Counted from the first letter of the stretch, positions 1 to 8,056 are shown. The stretch: 10,863 nucleotides of DNA from Bacteroidales bacterium (GCA_017478685.1 JAFVDC010000133.1:1-10863); one strand, 5' to 3'. Translations and numbers: made by a program. Notes: a model not told the origin generated them from the sequence alone.

Positions 1-102
1 CTTGACATGGAGCAGTGCGAATACGTACGCCGCGGCTGGCCCTTCCTCCGTGACCGCCGCATAGATGCCTACGATGTCCTTCTAAAGCGTTTTGGGAAAT
101 GA
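1..102 (+). CDS. aguB: N-carbamoylputrescine amidase, C-terminal end (partial)
   Basis: Only the last 33 codons are in the window, read in frame from base 1 to the TGA at 100-102. The visible tail contains VRRGWPFLRDRRIDAY, which I recognise as the C-terminal signature of nitrilase-superfamily N-carbamoylputrescine amidases; the catalytic Glu-Lys-Cys part lies outside the window. The enzyme hydrolyses N-carbamoylputrescine to putrescine, CO2 and ammonia in the cytoplasm. The stop overlaps the start of the next gene as ATGA, so the two are probably translationally coupled. That next gene makes the substrate of this enzyme, which supports the call. Another carbon-nitrogen hydrolase cannot be excluded from so short a piece. 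Confidence 0.72.
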   Translation, partial: LDMEQCEYVRRGWPFLRDRRIDAYDVLLKRFGK

Positions 103-1124
103 GAATTCCGGCCGAATGGGAACCACAGGGTTTTGTGCAGCTTACCTGGCCGCACAAAGATTCCTTATGGTATGAAGTGGAGAAAGTCCAGGAATGCTAT
201 ACAAATATTGTAAAGGCAATCCTTCCGCACGAACCACTTCTGATTGTATGCCGAGACAGAGAGGAAACGGAATCAGATCTTCGTCGCTGCGGCCTTGACA
301 GCCTTGACGGGATCAGGTTTGCAGAATCCCCCATCAACGACACTTGGGCCCGGGATCACGGCGCAATTTCCGTTTTCGGGGACAACGGTGAGAAATGCAT
401 ACTGGACTTCGTTTTCAACGGATGGGGACTTAAATTCGCCTCAGACCTTGACAACCAGATCACACGTAACATATATGGTAAAGGCGTATTTGCGCAGGAT
501 GTCAAATACATTGACATGCGTCCCTATGTCCTTGAAGGAGGCAGCATAGACACCGACGGCGCCGGAACCCTTATGGCAACTTCGGAATGCCTTTGCTCTT
601 TGAACAGGAATGAATACCTTTCCCGTGAAGAGATAGAGGACCGTCTCAAAAAGGCATTCGGCCTGAAACGCATTCTGTGGCTGGATCACGGCTCCATTGC
701 GGGAGACGACACAGACTCCCACGTAGATATCCTTGCCCGCTTCTTGTCAGAAGACACAATAGCCTATACTTCCTGCGACGACCCCAGTGACGAGAACTAC
801 TCTTCTCTCAAGGCCATGGAGGAACAGCTACGCCGGTTCCGTACACTTGATGGCAAACCGTACAAACTTGTTCCGCTTCCGCTCCCGGATGCACTCTATC
901 TGGACGATTACCGTCTCCCAGGTTCTTACGCCAATTTCCTTATAATAAACGGTGCCGTGCTGGTGCCTGGCGCGGATTCTCCAAAAGATGAGGTGGCACG
1001 GGAACGCCTTCAATCCGTATTCCCCGGCCGCAAAGTGGAGGTAATTGACTGCAGGGTGCTTCTTTCCGGACACGGCGGTCTCCATTGCATTACAATGAAC
1101 TATCCAGATGGGTGGCTTGCATAG
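99..1124 (+). CDS. aguA: Agmatine deiminase
   Basis: This 341-residue cytoplasmic enzyme should convert agmatine and water to N-carbamoylputrescine and ammonia, the middle step of arginine-to-putrescine synthesis. It belongs to the peptidyl-arginine-deiminase-like guanidine-modifying family. Family landmarks are in order: the N-terminal RIPAEWEPQ, NDTWARDHG (residues 80-88, with W83, R85 and D86), LEGGSID (145-151), the SHVD histidine and aspartate (H208, D210), and GHGGLHCIT (324-332), where C330 is the expected nucleophile. Length is close to the family norm, although the family is often slightly longer. The ATG at 99 is chosen because it gives the canonical N-terminus and overlaps the upstream stop as ATGA. 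No promoter of its own is visible, so it is probably read from the upstream amidase promoter. It is followed after 27 bp by a long hairpin. An internal ORF at 244-549 in another frame is a shadow. Confidence 0.95.
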   Translation: MRIPAEWEPQGFVQLTWPHKDSLWYEVEKVQECYTNIVKAILPHEPLLIVCRDREETESDLRRCGLDSLDGIRFAESPINDTWARDHGAISVFGDNGEKCILDFVFNGWGLKFASDLDNQITRNIYGKGVFAQDVKYIDMRPYVLEGGSIDTDGAGTLMATSECLCSLNRNEYLSREEIEDRLKKAFGLKRILWLDHGSIAGDDTDSHVDILARFLSEDTIAYTSCDDPSDENYSSLKAMEEQLRRFRTLDGKPYKLVPLPLPDALYLDDYRLPGSYANFLIINGAVLVPGADSPKDEVARERLQSVFPGRKVEVIDCRVLLSGHGGLHCITMNYPDGWLA

Positions 1125-1151
1125 TGCAAGTTAAATAATTAGCCTACAATT

Positions 1152-1201
1152 ATTTACAGAATATTCTACCAGAACTTTTTCTGGTAGAATATTTTGTAAA
1201 T
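1152..1201. terminator. Long AT-rich hairpin, possible terminator of agmatine deiminase
   Basis: Bases 1152-1174 pair with 1179-1201 in a 23-bp stem: 22 Watson-Crick pairs and one G-U (1159 with 1194), closed by the four-base loop CTTT. It begins 27 bp after the aguA stop, so transcription termination or 3'-end protection of that message is the simplest role. A clean T-run after the plus-strand stem is missing, which weakens the intrinsic-terminator reading. The near symmetry would let it act in both directions. A mobile palindromic repeat is the alternative, and a genome search for copies would separate the two. Confidence 0.55.
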
Positions 1202-1261
1202 GCCTATGCTTGAACACTATAGCTTCCACCACAAGGGGAGAAACATAAGGGCAGAGGGAAT

Positions 1262-1294
1262 AAAAAAAGACATCCCCCGAAAGGAGGATGCCTT
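1262..1294 (-). terminator. Intrinsic terminator of the OmpA-family gene
   Basis: Read on the minus strand, AAGGCATCCTCC pairs with GGGGGATGTCTT through a four-base TTTC loop. This is a 12-bp stem with two G-U wobbles (plus-strand arms 1267-1278 and 1283-1294). The tract of T residues that follows corresponds to A1262-A1268 on the plus strand. It lies 23 bp beyond the stop codon of the 1318-2526 gene, where a classical Rho-independent terminator is expected. Confidence 0.88.
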
Positions 1295-1317
1295 AAATGA
1301 TTTTGTAAGAGTTAATC

Positions 1318-2526
1318 TTACTGGAGCTCTACGGTAACTACGCGGTTCTTTGCTGCACCTTCGAAGAGCTGTACGGTTGCACCGTGAGCGGCGCACTCGA
1401 TGTTCTCTTCCTTGGCACCTGCCTTCACGAGGAGGTCGACCACGGTCTTAGCACGCTGCTCGGAGAGCTGCTGGTTGCGCTTTGCGGAACCGGTCTGCTT
1501 GTCAGCGTAACCGTTGACTGCGAGCTTGCTGTTCTCATCAACAACGGTGTTGCAGAAGTACTCGAAGTGAGCTTTTTCACGCTCTGAGAGCTTTGCGCTG
1601 CCGCAATCGAAGTAGAGGGTGATAGGGCTGCCGGGCTTCACGTCAACAGCGGTGAACTTACCGTTCTCATAGAGGTAGGTCTGGCCGTCGGTGAGCTGAC
1701 GGAGAGGAGCAACTTCTTCCTCAAGGGCAGCAATCTTGTCCTTAAGCTCTGCATTCTCTTTCTCCAGGGCTGCCACCTTGTCTGCGAGGGCGTTGTACTG
1801 CTCTGTGGTGAAAGGAACAGGGATAACAACAGGAGTGATTGAGCTGTGACGGTTGAAACCGGTCTTTCCAAGCTTGATGGCGATGCCGATGGTAGCGGAA
1901 ACAGGGAACTCGAAGTGTCCGATGTTCTTTTCAACAGTAACATCATACCAGCTAGCCTTTGCAACCATGGCGCGGAGGTCCAGGAGGAGGTCTACGCGGT
2001 TGGAGAGGTAGAAGCGGTTGAGGATACCACCACCGTAGATCCACTCAGCTGCTGCAGCGGGAGTGAGAGCAAGACCTGCGGAGAGATAAGGAGCAACATT
2101 CCAAACGCGGGTCTCTTTGTAACCCCAGAAGGAGTCTGTAAGGCTCCAGAGGAGGTCTGTGGTGATGAAGTGCTGAGCAGGGCTCATAGGTACACCTTCA
2201 GAGCTCTTTACGTTGTTGGCGAGGCCGTGCCAGTTGAGACGGGCACCGATGAAGGGAGTCCACCATTTACCGAAGGAAACATCTGCAGCAAGACCGCCCA
2301 TACCCTGTGCGAAGGGGATGCCGCTCTTGTTCTGGAAGTTAACGCCGGCGTTCCAGCCAATACCAAGGCCGATGAAGGTGTTGTCGAAGGCCTTGTTGGT
2401 CTCGTAAGCACCACGAACGACCTTACCGTTTTCGTCACGGTTTGCATTCTCCTGAGCGAAAGCGCTGGTGGAGAAGAGGAGGCTTGCTGCTGCAAGGGCT
2501 CCAAGAATCATTTTGATACCTTTCAT
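1318..2526 (-). CDS. ompA: OmpA-family outer membrane protein (barrel plus peptidoglycan-binding domain)
   Basis: This 402-residue protein should sit in the outer membrane and tether it to peptidoglycan. Residues 1-24 are a signal peptide (hydrophobic 6-19, cleavage expected after SAFA, mature end QENANR). Residues about 45-220 alternate aromatic and small residues like a beta-barrel (for example FIGLGIGWNAGVNF at 51-64). Residues 241-277 are a coiled coil with leucine and alanine heptads. Residues about 298-402 are an OmpA C-terminal domain with GYAD (D342) and LSEQRA (R358), the usual diaminopimelate-binding Asp and Arg, and KNRVV near the end. Size and order match Bacteroides and Porphyromonas OmpA-type major porins. 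Codons are strongly biased (AAG, AAC, GAC, TTC, ATC), which suggests high expression. A strong promoter and terminator flank it, so it is probably monocistronic. The three cysteines (C308, C325, C378) in a periplasmic domain are slightly odd. Confidence 0.93.
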   Translation of the reverse strand: MKGIKMILGALAAASLLFSTSAFAQENANRDENGKVVRGAYETNKAFDNTFIGLGIGWNAGVNFQNKSGIPFAQGMGGLAADVSFGKWWTPFIGARLNWHGLANNVKSSEGVPMSPAQHFITTDLLWSLTDSFWGYKETRVWNVAPYLSAGLALTPAAAAEWIYGGGILNRFYLSNRVDLLLDLRAMVAKASWYDVTVEKNIGHFEFPVSATIGIAIKLGKTGFNRHSSITPVVIPVPFTTEQYNALADKVAALEKENAELKDKIAALEEEVAPLRQLTDGQTYLYENGKFTAVDVKPGSPITLYFDCGSAKLSEREKAHFEYFCNTVVDENSKLAVNGYADKQTGSAKRNQQLSEQRAKTVVDLLVKAGAKEENIECAAHGATVQLFEGAAKNRVVTVELQ

Positions 2527-2532
2527 AATAAG

Positions 2533-2546
2533 TATTAACGTTAATA
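2533..2546. repeat. 14-bp perfect palindrome in the ompA leader
   Basis: TATTAACGTTAATA is its own reverse complement. It ends 6 bp before the ompA ATG, inside the predicted 5' untranslated region. It could be a DNA operator, a small RNA hairpin near the start codon, or chance in AT-rich DNA. Nothing in the sequence decides between these. Confidence 0.5.
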
Positions 2547-2587
2547 AAAAATTGTTCTTTCCATTCCCATCAAGGGATTTTCATTTG

Positions 2588-2618
2588 CAAATTTAATCAT
2601 TTTTCTGCAGAGAACAAA
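2588..2618 (-). promoter_or_regulatory. Bacteroidota-type promoter for ompA
   Basis: On the minus strand the -33 element TTTG (2615-2618) is followed by a 19-bp spacer and the -7 element TAAATTTG (2588-2595). This matches the Bacteroidota primary-sigma consensus TTTG-N19-TAnnTTTG exactly. Transcription should start near 2580-2583, giving a leader of about 55 nt that is rich in A and T and has no Shine-Dalgarno sequence, as is usual in this phylum. A 10-bp palindrome, ATTTGCAAAT (2583-2592), overlaps the -7 element and expected start site and could bind a regulator. Confidence 0.85.
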
Positions 2619-2633
2619 TATTTGCCGCTTTTT

Positions 2634-2664
2634 TTTTAAATTTTTTGCGAAATGCCTATCTTTG
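2634..2664 (+). promoter_or_regulatory. Probable Bacteroidota-type promoter for uvrB
   Basis: The -7 element TATCTTTG (2657-2664) fits TAnnTTTG perfectly. Nineteen bases upstream the -33 position reads TTTT (2634-2637) instead of TTTG, so the upstream half is weak. It lies in T-rich and A-rich runs from 2629 to 2646 that may help polymerase binding. Transcription would start near 2670, leaving a leader of only about 10 nt before the ATG at 2681. The element is back to back with the ompA promoter, the two -33 boxes being 15 bp apart. It also decides the uvrB start, because a TTG start at 2645 would lie upstream of the transcription start. Confidence 0.68.
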
Positions 2665-2680
2665 TGAAAATCATTTTGGA

Positions 2681-4876
2681 ATGAATTTCAAACTCCAGTC
2701 ACCATACGCGCCTTCCGGAGACCAGCCGGAAGCCATAGAGCAGCTGTGCACCGCTCTGAGTCAGGGAGTTCCGGACGTAACCCTCCTTGGAGTTACCGGC
2801 TCCGGCAAAACCTTCACCATGGCCAACGTGATCCAGAAACTCCAGAGACCGGCCCTGATCCTAAGCCACAACAAGACCCTGGCGGCCCAGCTTTATGGAG
2901 AATTCAAGGCCTTTTTCCCGGAAAATGCGGTGGAATATTTTGTCTCCTACTACGATTACTATCAGCCGGAGGCCTACATCCCCGTCACGGATACCTATAT
3001 AGAAAAAGACCTCAGCATAAATGACAAAATAGACGAACTCCGTGTAAGTGCGGCATCGGCCCTCATGAGCGGAAGAAGGGACGTGATTGTGGTTAGTTCA
3101 GTCTCCTGCCTGTACGGCATAGGCAACCCGGACGACTTCCATGACCAGACCGTAACCGTCCATCGCGGAGAGCACATGTCCATGACGCGCCTCCTATATA
3201 AGATAGTGGACGCCCTCTACTACCGCACGGAGACTGATTTCAAAAGGGGAAGTTTCCGCGTCAAGGGAGACACCGTGGACATTTTCCTTGGAGGGGCCGA
3301 TTACGCCGCCCGCATAGAGTTTTTCGGCGACGAAGTGGACCGCATAGCCCTCATAGACCCCGTCACAGGGGCCATCTTTGAGGAAATGGAGAAGATAGAC
3401 CTCTACCCCGCCAAGAACTTTGTGACATCCAAGGAAAAGGGCGCCAAGGCCGTGAGCCAGATCCAGGACGACCTTGTGAAACAGGTGGAATATTTTGAGT
3501 CCATAGGCAAGTTCCTTGAAGCCAAACGCCTGAAACAGAGGGTGGAATATGACATAGAGATGATAAAGGAGATGGGCTACTGCCCCGGAGTAGAGAACTA
3601 TTCCCGCTATTTTGACGGCCGAAAGCCCGGCCAGCGCCCTTTTACCCTCATAGACTATTTCCCCAAGGATTTCCTGGTGTTCATTGACGAAAGCCATGTC
3701 ACGCTCCCGCAAATCCGTGCCATGTACGGCGGAGACCACTCCAGGAAAGAGACCTTGGTGGAATACGGTTTCCGCCTCCCGGCCGCCAGCGACAACAGGC
3801 CTCTCACCTTCGACGAATTCGAGTCCATCACCGGCCAGACCGTATATGTCAGCGCCACCCCCACAGCCTATGAGCTCGAAAAGTCCGGGGGCCTTGTAGT
3901 GGAGCAAATCGTACGTCCCACAGGCCTTCTGGACCCTCCCATCGAGGTTCGGCCCACCAAAAACCAGGTAGACGACCTAATGGAGGAAATCCGCGTCAGG
4001 GCCGAAAGAGACGAGCGCGTCCTTGTGACCACCCTCACAAAGCGCATGGCCGAAGAACTGGACAGCTATTTCCAGAAAGCCGGCATCCGCTGCCGATACA
4101 TCCACTCGGACGTGGATACCGCAGAACGCGTGGAAATAATAGAGGATTTCAAGGGAGGCCTGTTTGACGTCCTCATAGGCGTAAACCTCCTGAGGGAAGG
4201 ACTGGATATCCCCACAGTATCCCTGGTGGCCATTTTGGATGCCGACAAAGAGGGCTTCCTCCGAAGCGGCCGCGCCCTCACCCAGACCGCCGGCCGTGCC
4301 GCCCGAAACCTCAACGGCCTTGTGATAATGTATGCCGACACCATCACGGACTCCATGGACGAAACCATCCGCGAAACAGCTCGCCGACGCACCAAACAGC
4401 AGGAATACAACAAGCTCCACGGCATAACTCCAAAGCAGGTTGCGGCCCACGCCAATCCGCTAATGACGGAACTCGTCAAATCCGGAGACGACACAACGCA
4501 CGTCAGCGGTTTCATGAATCCAGTACTCCAGAACAGCGTCACGGGCCATGTGAGTGCCCGCGACAGCGTCTCAGATCCGGAATACGTACCTTCGGCCTCA
4601 GAACTTGGCAAGGGAGACGTAAGAGTGGGCTTAGGCCACGACGCAAAGAGGGAGACTTCTTCGGCCTATGTGGACGGATACATTGCCGCAGACCTTGCCG
4701 CAGTGCTCCAGGACCCCGTTATCCGCTCAATGTCAAGGGAACAGGTGGTGAAAGCCGCGGCCGAAGCCAAGCGCAAGATGCAAAAGGCCGCCGCAGACCT
4801 GGATTTCACCGCCGCGGCACGCTACCGCGACGAAATGTGGGCCCTTGAAGAGTATCTTAAAGTCTGGAAACCTTAA
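2681..4876 (+). CDS. uvrB: Excinuclease ABC subunit B (UvrB)
   Basis: UvrB is the ATP-dependent subunit that receives damaged DNA from UvrA, verifies the lesion and loads UvrC in nucleotide excision repair. With the ATG at 2681 it has 731 residues and the family N-terminus MNFKLQSPY. Landmarks are Walker A GVTGSGKT (37-44), the strand-separating beta-hairpin with [12 protein letters not shown] (90-101), Walker B DESH (336-339), SATPT (391-395), [10 protein letters not shown] (502-511), and motif [11 protein letters not shown] (535-543), which is usually QTIGRAARN. A UVR motif for UvrC contact lies at about 690-725. The linker between helicase and UVR motif is about 55 residues longer than in E. 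coli UvrB (673 aa). A longer reading frame from TTG 2645 is rejected because it runs across the promoter. The 3' end overlaps the convergent RelA/SpoT homologue by 20 bp. Confidence 0.97.
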   Translation: MNFKLQSPYAPSGDQPEAIEQLCTALSQGVPDVTLLGVTGSGKTFTMANVIQKLQRPALILSHNKTLAAQLYGEFKAFFPENAVEYFVSYYDYYQPEAYIPVTDTYIEKDLSINDKIDELRVSAASALMSGRRDVIVVSSVSCLYGIGNPDDFHDQTVTVHRGEHMSMTRLLYKIVDALYYRTETDFKRGSFRVKGDTVDIFLGGADYAARIEFFGDEVDRIALIDPVTGAIFEEMEKIDLYPAKNFVTSKEKGAKAVSQIQDDLVKQVEYFESIGKFLEAKRLKQRVEYDIEMIKEMGYCPGVENYSRYFDGRKPGQRPFTLIDYFPKDFLVFIDESHVTLPQIRAMYGGDHSRKETLVEYGFRLPAASDNRPLTFDEFESITGQTVYVSATPTAYELEKSGGLVVEQIVRPTGLLDPPIEVRPTKNQVDDLMEEIRVRAERDERVLVTTLTKRMAEELDSYFQKAGIRCRYIHSDVDTAERVEIIEDFKGGLFDVLIGVNLLREGLDIPTVSLVAILDADKEGFLRSGRALTQTAGRAARNLNGLVIMYADTITDSMDETIRETARRRTKQQEYNKLHGITPKQVAAHANPLMTELVKSGDDTTHVSGFMNPVLQNSVTGHVSARDSVSDPEYVPSASELGKGDVRVGLGHDAKRETSSAYVDGYIAADLAAVLQDPVIRSMSREQVVKAAAEAKRKMQKAAADLDFTAAARYRDEMWALEEYLKVWKP

Positions 4877-6956
4877 CTACGTGCTTGATGTTCCTTATCT
4901 GGGACATCACCTTGTCAAGTTCCAGATTTGAAGGAACGGAGATTTTGAGGGCCACCTCAAATGTTCCGTTACGGGGATTGTCCGTGACGGTGAAAGAGCG
5001 GATGCTAGCCTTGAACTGACCTATAACTTCAAGGATGCGGCCGGAAGCGCTTTCTTCGTCGGTGATAACCTTAAGTGCCACCTGAAAACTGCCGCTGGAA
5101 GGGGTATCGGCCCATTTTACCTTCTGGATACGGTAGGGGTAGAGTTCCAGCAGGCGGGCGGCATTGGGGCAGGTGATGCGGTGAATCTTGATGCCGTCCG
5201 TGCGCGTCACAAAGCCAAATACGTCGTCTCCAAACACCGGGTTGCAGCATTTGGACATCCTGTAGTCAAGTCCCTTGACGTTCTTTGCATTCAGCACCAG
5301 GATGTCGTCCTTGCTCTCATAGTGTCTGGCGGCCTTGGCCGAAGCCTGAACGGCCTCTGCGGCCTCCACTGATGCCGCATGGCGGGCGGCCTCGCCAAGG
5401 ATGTAGTCCTTGATTACGTTCACGTCCAGGGTTCCGGCACCAATGGCGGCGTAGAATGCCGTGAGGGTGGGGTATCCGTTTTTCTTGCGGAACTCCGTAA
5501 GCATTTCGTCGGGGAGTTCCAGTTTCCAGTTCTTGAGGCGCCGGTCAAGGAGTTCACGGCCATCTATGGCACGGTTTTGTTCCTGAAGCGCCAGCGCCTG
5601 CTTCACCTTGGAGCGGGCCTTTGAACTCACCACCCAGCCCAGCCAGTCCTGGTTGGGACGCTGGTTTTTGGAGGTCTGGATTTCCACCACGTCTCCGGTT
5701 TGCAGCTTTTCCCGGATGGAAACAGCCTTGCCGTTGACTTTTGCACCAACGCAGTGGGAACCTATGTTTGTATGTATGCCGAAGGCAAAATCAAGAACGG
5801 TGGCGCCTGCGGTAAGGATTCGGAGTTCGCCGGTGGGAGTGAACACGAATATCTCCTTGGATGGAGGCTGAGGCAGTTCCTCGGTGTCTTCGTCAGGGTG
5901 CTCCAGGGCATAACGCACGGATGTAAGCCATTTGTCAAGGGTTTCCTCACGCTTGATGCCTTTGTAGGCCCAGTGGGAGGCAAAGCCGTTTTCGGCCATG
6001 TCGTCCATGCGGTGGGTGCGGATCTGGACCTCTACATATGCGCCTTCACGGTTCTTGACCGTAATGTGAAGGCTCTCGTAGCCGTTTGGCTTAGGGGTTG
6101 TAACCCAGTCCCTGAGGCGTTTGGTGTCGGCCTCATATTCCTCTGTCACAAACGAGTACACTCTCCAGCAGAGGTCCTTTTCCAGTTTGTGGTCTTCGGG
6201 GTCGCACTCTATGATAAAGCGGATTGCAAATACGTCGTAGACGCCCTCAAACGGCACTTTCTGCTTCTGCATCTTCTGCCAGATGGAAAAGGCGGCCTTG
6301 GTGCGGATCTTCAGTTTATACTTGATTCCTTCGGCGTCCAGCTTGGATTTAAGGGGCTCGATGAACTCCGCCATCAGCTTCTCACGGTCCTTCTCTCCGG
6401 CCTTTAACTTATTGGTTATGAGGCGGTACTGCTCAGGCTCCGCGTAACTGAGGTAAATATCCTCCATCTCACGCTTCATCTTGTAAAGGCCCAGCTGATG
6501 GGCAAGGGGGATATACAGGAGAAGCGTTTCCAAGATTTTCTGGTCCCTGTTGCCCTTAGGGAACATCTTGAGGCTTCGCATCACCTCAAGGCGGTCTGCC
6601 AGTTTTAGAACCGTCACGCGGGGGTCCCGGGAATACTGGATTATGAGTTTCTTGTAGTTTTCGGCCTCCAGGCGGGTGTCCTTTGGCTTGATGGTGGAAA
6701 TCTTACCAAGGCCATCCACAAGGGTGCAGATCTGCGCGCCCCATTCGGACTCCTTCACCTCATATCCGGCAATGCGGTTGGCCTCATGGAGGTATACCGC
6801 CGCAATGCACTCTTCCGGAAGGCCGATTTCGTCTGCCACAATACCGGCCACGGCATCAGGGTGGCCGATGAACGGAGTGCCGTCATGACGGGTAAAATCC
6901 TTGAGAGCCTCAGCCGCAGCAGCACGGGCCTTGTCTATGAGCGTGGAGTGAACCAT
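4857..6956 (-). CDS. relA: Long RelA/SpoT homologue, (p)ppGpp synthetase with degraded hydrolase site
   Basis: This 699-residue stringent-response enzyme has the long RSH order: HD domain (about 20-165), synthetase (about 215-335), TGS (about 367-430), a cysteine-containing zinc-finger-like domain (C570, C571, C596) and a C-terminal ACT domain (about 625-699). The TGS and later domains usually sense uncharged tRNA on ribosomes. The synthetase looks active: R218, S224 and K228 in the ATP-binding stretch, D241 in YDVFAIR, YESLH (293-297) and E309 in VEVQIRT are present. The hydrolase looks inactive. H32 and D121 remain, but the central HDxxED motif reads HEANRI (57-62), and the later DRLHNM reads DRLEVM. 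I therefore infer a RelA-like, synthesis-dominated enzyme; a separate SpoT-like hydrolase should exist elsewhere. The ATG at 6956 is the only good start. It is the last gene of the minus-strand run, 76 bp after mltG. Confidence 0.93.
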   Translation of the reverse strand: MVHSTLIDKARAAAAEALKDFTRHDGTPFIGHPDAVAGIVADEIGLPEECIAAVYLHEANRIAGYEVKESEWGAQICTLVDGLGKISTIKPKDTRLEAENYKKLIIQYSRDPRVTVLKLADRLEVMRSLKMFPKGNRDQKILETLLLYIPLAHQLGLYKMKREMEDIYLSYAEPEQYRLITNKLKAGEKDREKLMAEFIEPLKSKLDAEGIKYKLKIRTKAAFSIWQKMQKQKVPFEGVYDVFAIRFIIECDPEDHKLEKDLCWRVYSFVTEEYEADTKRLRDWVTTPKPNGYESLHITVKNREGAYVEVQIRTHRMDDMAENGFASHWAYKGIKREETLDKWLTSVRYALEHPDEDTEELPQPPSKEIFVFTPTGELRILTAGATVLDFAFGIHTNIGSHCVGAKVNGKAVSIREKLQTGDVVEIQTSKNQRPNQDWLGWVVSSKARSKVKQALALQEQNRAIDGRELLDRRLKNWKLELPDEMLTEFRKKNGYPTLTAFYAAIGAGTLDVNVIKDYILGEAARHAASVEAAEAVQASAKAARHYESKDDILVLNAKNVKGLDYRMSKCCNPVFGDDVFGFVTRTDGIKIHRITCPNAARLLELYPYRIQKVKWADTPSSGSFQVALKVITDEESASGRILEVIGQFKASIRSFTVTDNPRNGTFEVALKISVPSNLELDKVMSQIRNIKHVVKVSRL

Positions 6957-6977
6957 CTGGCAATCAGTGTTTTATAT

Positions 6978-7011
6978 AAAAACGTCCGGTCAAAAACAGA
7001 TAGACGTTTTT
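6978..7011. repeat. Inverted repeat between mltG and the RelA/SpoT homologue
   Basis: AAAAACGTC (6978-6986) is exactly complementary to GACGTTTTT (7003-7011), with a 16-base spacer. Read on the minus strand, the hairpin is followed by the AT-rich TATATAAA, so it could be a weak terminator or attenuator after mltG. The large loop and the AT half of the stem make it a modest structure. No clear TAnnTTTG promoter for the downstream gene was found in this 76-bp gap; the closest match, TGTTTTTG, lies in the spacer. Confidence 0.4.
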
Positions 7012-7032
7012 GCTTATTTTGTTAATAATCAA

Positions 7033-8052
7033 CTACTTGTCTCCACGGGCCTTCTGGCGGGCCGTGAGGGCTTTCTGGAACTCGCGGGCATTCACCATGT
7101 GCTGGGCGTATGATGTGGCAAAACGGTGGGTGCCGTTGAATGAAGGGTCTGCGCAGAAGAACAGGTAACTGTGGGAATCCGGGTGCAGGACTGCCTCGAG
7201 GCAGCTTTTGGGAGGGCAGGATATGGGCCCCGGAGGAAGTCCGTAGTTCTTGTAGGTGTTGTAAGGGGAATCCACCTCCAGGTGGGACTTCAGCACGCGG
7301 TTCAGTTTATAGTCAAAGCAAAAGGCCACGGTAGGGTCGGCCTGAAGTTTCATGCCGGTTTTAAGTCTGTTGAGGTATACCGCCGCAATGGCGGGCTGCT
7401 CCGGCACATAGCGGGTTTCGCCGTTCACTATTGATGCAAGGGTGCAGGCTTCGGCAACGGAAAGGCCCTGCTTACCTGCGGCGGCGCGGCGCTCCGGCGT
7501 CCACCAGGCATCGGCCTCCTTGAAAAGACGCTCCATGATATCCCTCACTGATGCCGTCCAAAGTATCTCGTAGGTATCGGGGATTATCCTGGTGAAGAGC
7601 ATTGAAGGCTTGAAGCCAAGGGAATCGGCCGAAGAAATGAAGGCCGAAACCTGAAGCGAATCCACAAGCATCTGGGCCCCGACTTTCTTTGCAAAAGCCC
7701 CGGGAGTACGGATGGCCGAAAGCGTGAGGTTCACGGGGGTCTGCCAACCTTTGTGCAGCATGCGCATCACGTACATGCTGGTGCAGGTGGAATCTATGGT
7801 GTAATGCCCTACCGCAAGGGTGTTTACATCCTTGAAAGCACGCCTGAGGCTGGCGGCATTCTTTACGTTTCCGTGACTTATGATGGTGTCGCAGACAGAC
7901 TCAGGATCTGTCCAGGGATAGATGTAGATATCCTCCCTGCCGCTGAAATTGGGAGCCTTACGGTCAAACCAGTAACGGTAGGCCCAAATACCGGCAACTA
8001 GCGAGGCCACAACAGCCAGGGCGATGGCTATTATGGTGACGGGCTTTTTCAT
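7033..8052 (-). CDS. mltG: Endolytic murein transglycosylase MltG
   Basis: MltG (YceG family) is anchored in the inner membrane and cleaves nascent glycan strands in the periplasm, helping to set chain length. The 339-residue protein starts MKKPVTII with one membrane segment (about 5-27) and a periplasmic remainder. The conserved core is SIVNGETRY (207-215), with E212 as the expected catalytic glutamate, then YLNRL (226-230), GMKLQADPTV (233-242), DSPYNTY (261-267), GLPPGPI (271-277) and a C-terminal FFCADP, H309 and H318 region. An upstream in-frame ATG at 8085 would add 11 polar residues and overlap the previous gene by 29 bp. The ATG at 8052 places the membrane segment at the N-terminus and leaves a 4-bp gap after the glucosaminidase stop, so I prefer it. 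Close spacing suggests co-transcription with the peptidoglycan hydrolase upstream. Confidence 0.92.
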   Translation of the reverse strand: MKKPVTIIAIALAVVASLVAGIWAYRYWFDRKAPNFSGREDIYIYPWTDPESVCDTIISHGNVKNAASLRRAFKDVNTLAVGHYTIDSTCTSMYVMRMLHKGWQTPVNLTLSAIRTPGAFAKKVGAQMLVDSLQVSAFISSADSLGFKPSMLFTRIIPDTYEILWTASVRDIMERLFKEADAWWTPERRAAAGKQGLSVAEACTLASIVNGETRYVPEQPAIAAVYLNRLKTGMKLQADPTVAFCFDYKLNRVLKSHLEVDSPYNTYKNYGLPPGPISCPPKSCLEAVLHPDSHSYLFFCADPSFNGTHRFATSYAQHMVNAREFQKALTARQKARGDK

Positions 8053-8056
8053 AAAA

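Noticed and set aside
1846..2538. 230-codon open frame on the plus strand opposite ompA
   Set aside because: The strong codon bias of ompA keeps the opposite strand free of stops. The translation is rich in Glu, Val and Gly with no domain, and it has no start signals.
2645..2680. Upstream TTG start of UvrB adding 12 residues
   Set aside because: The added part covers the -7 promoter element at 2657-2664 and is not found in the family; the ATG at 2681 gives the normal N-terminus.
3194..3907. 237-codon open frame on the minus strand inside uvrB
   Set aside because: It is antisense to the conserved core of UvrB, with no independent evidence.
5700..6407. 235-codon open frame on the plus strand opposite the RelA/SpoT homologue
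   Set aside because: It lies fully antisense to the conserved synthetase and TGS coding region and has no family features.
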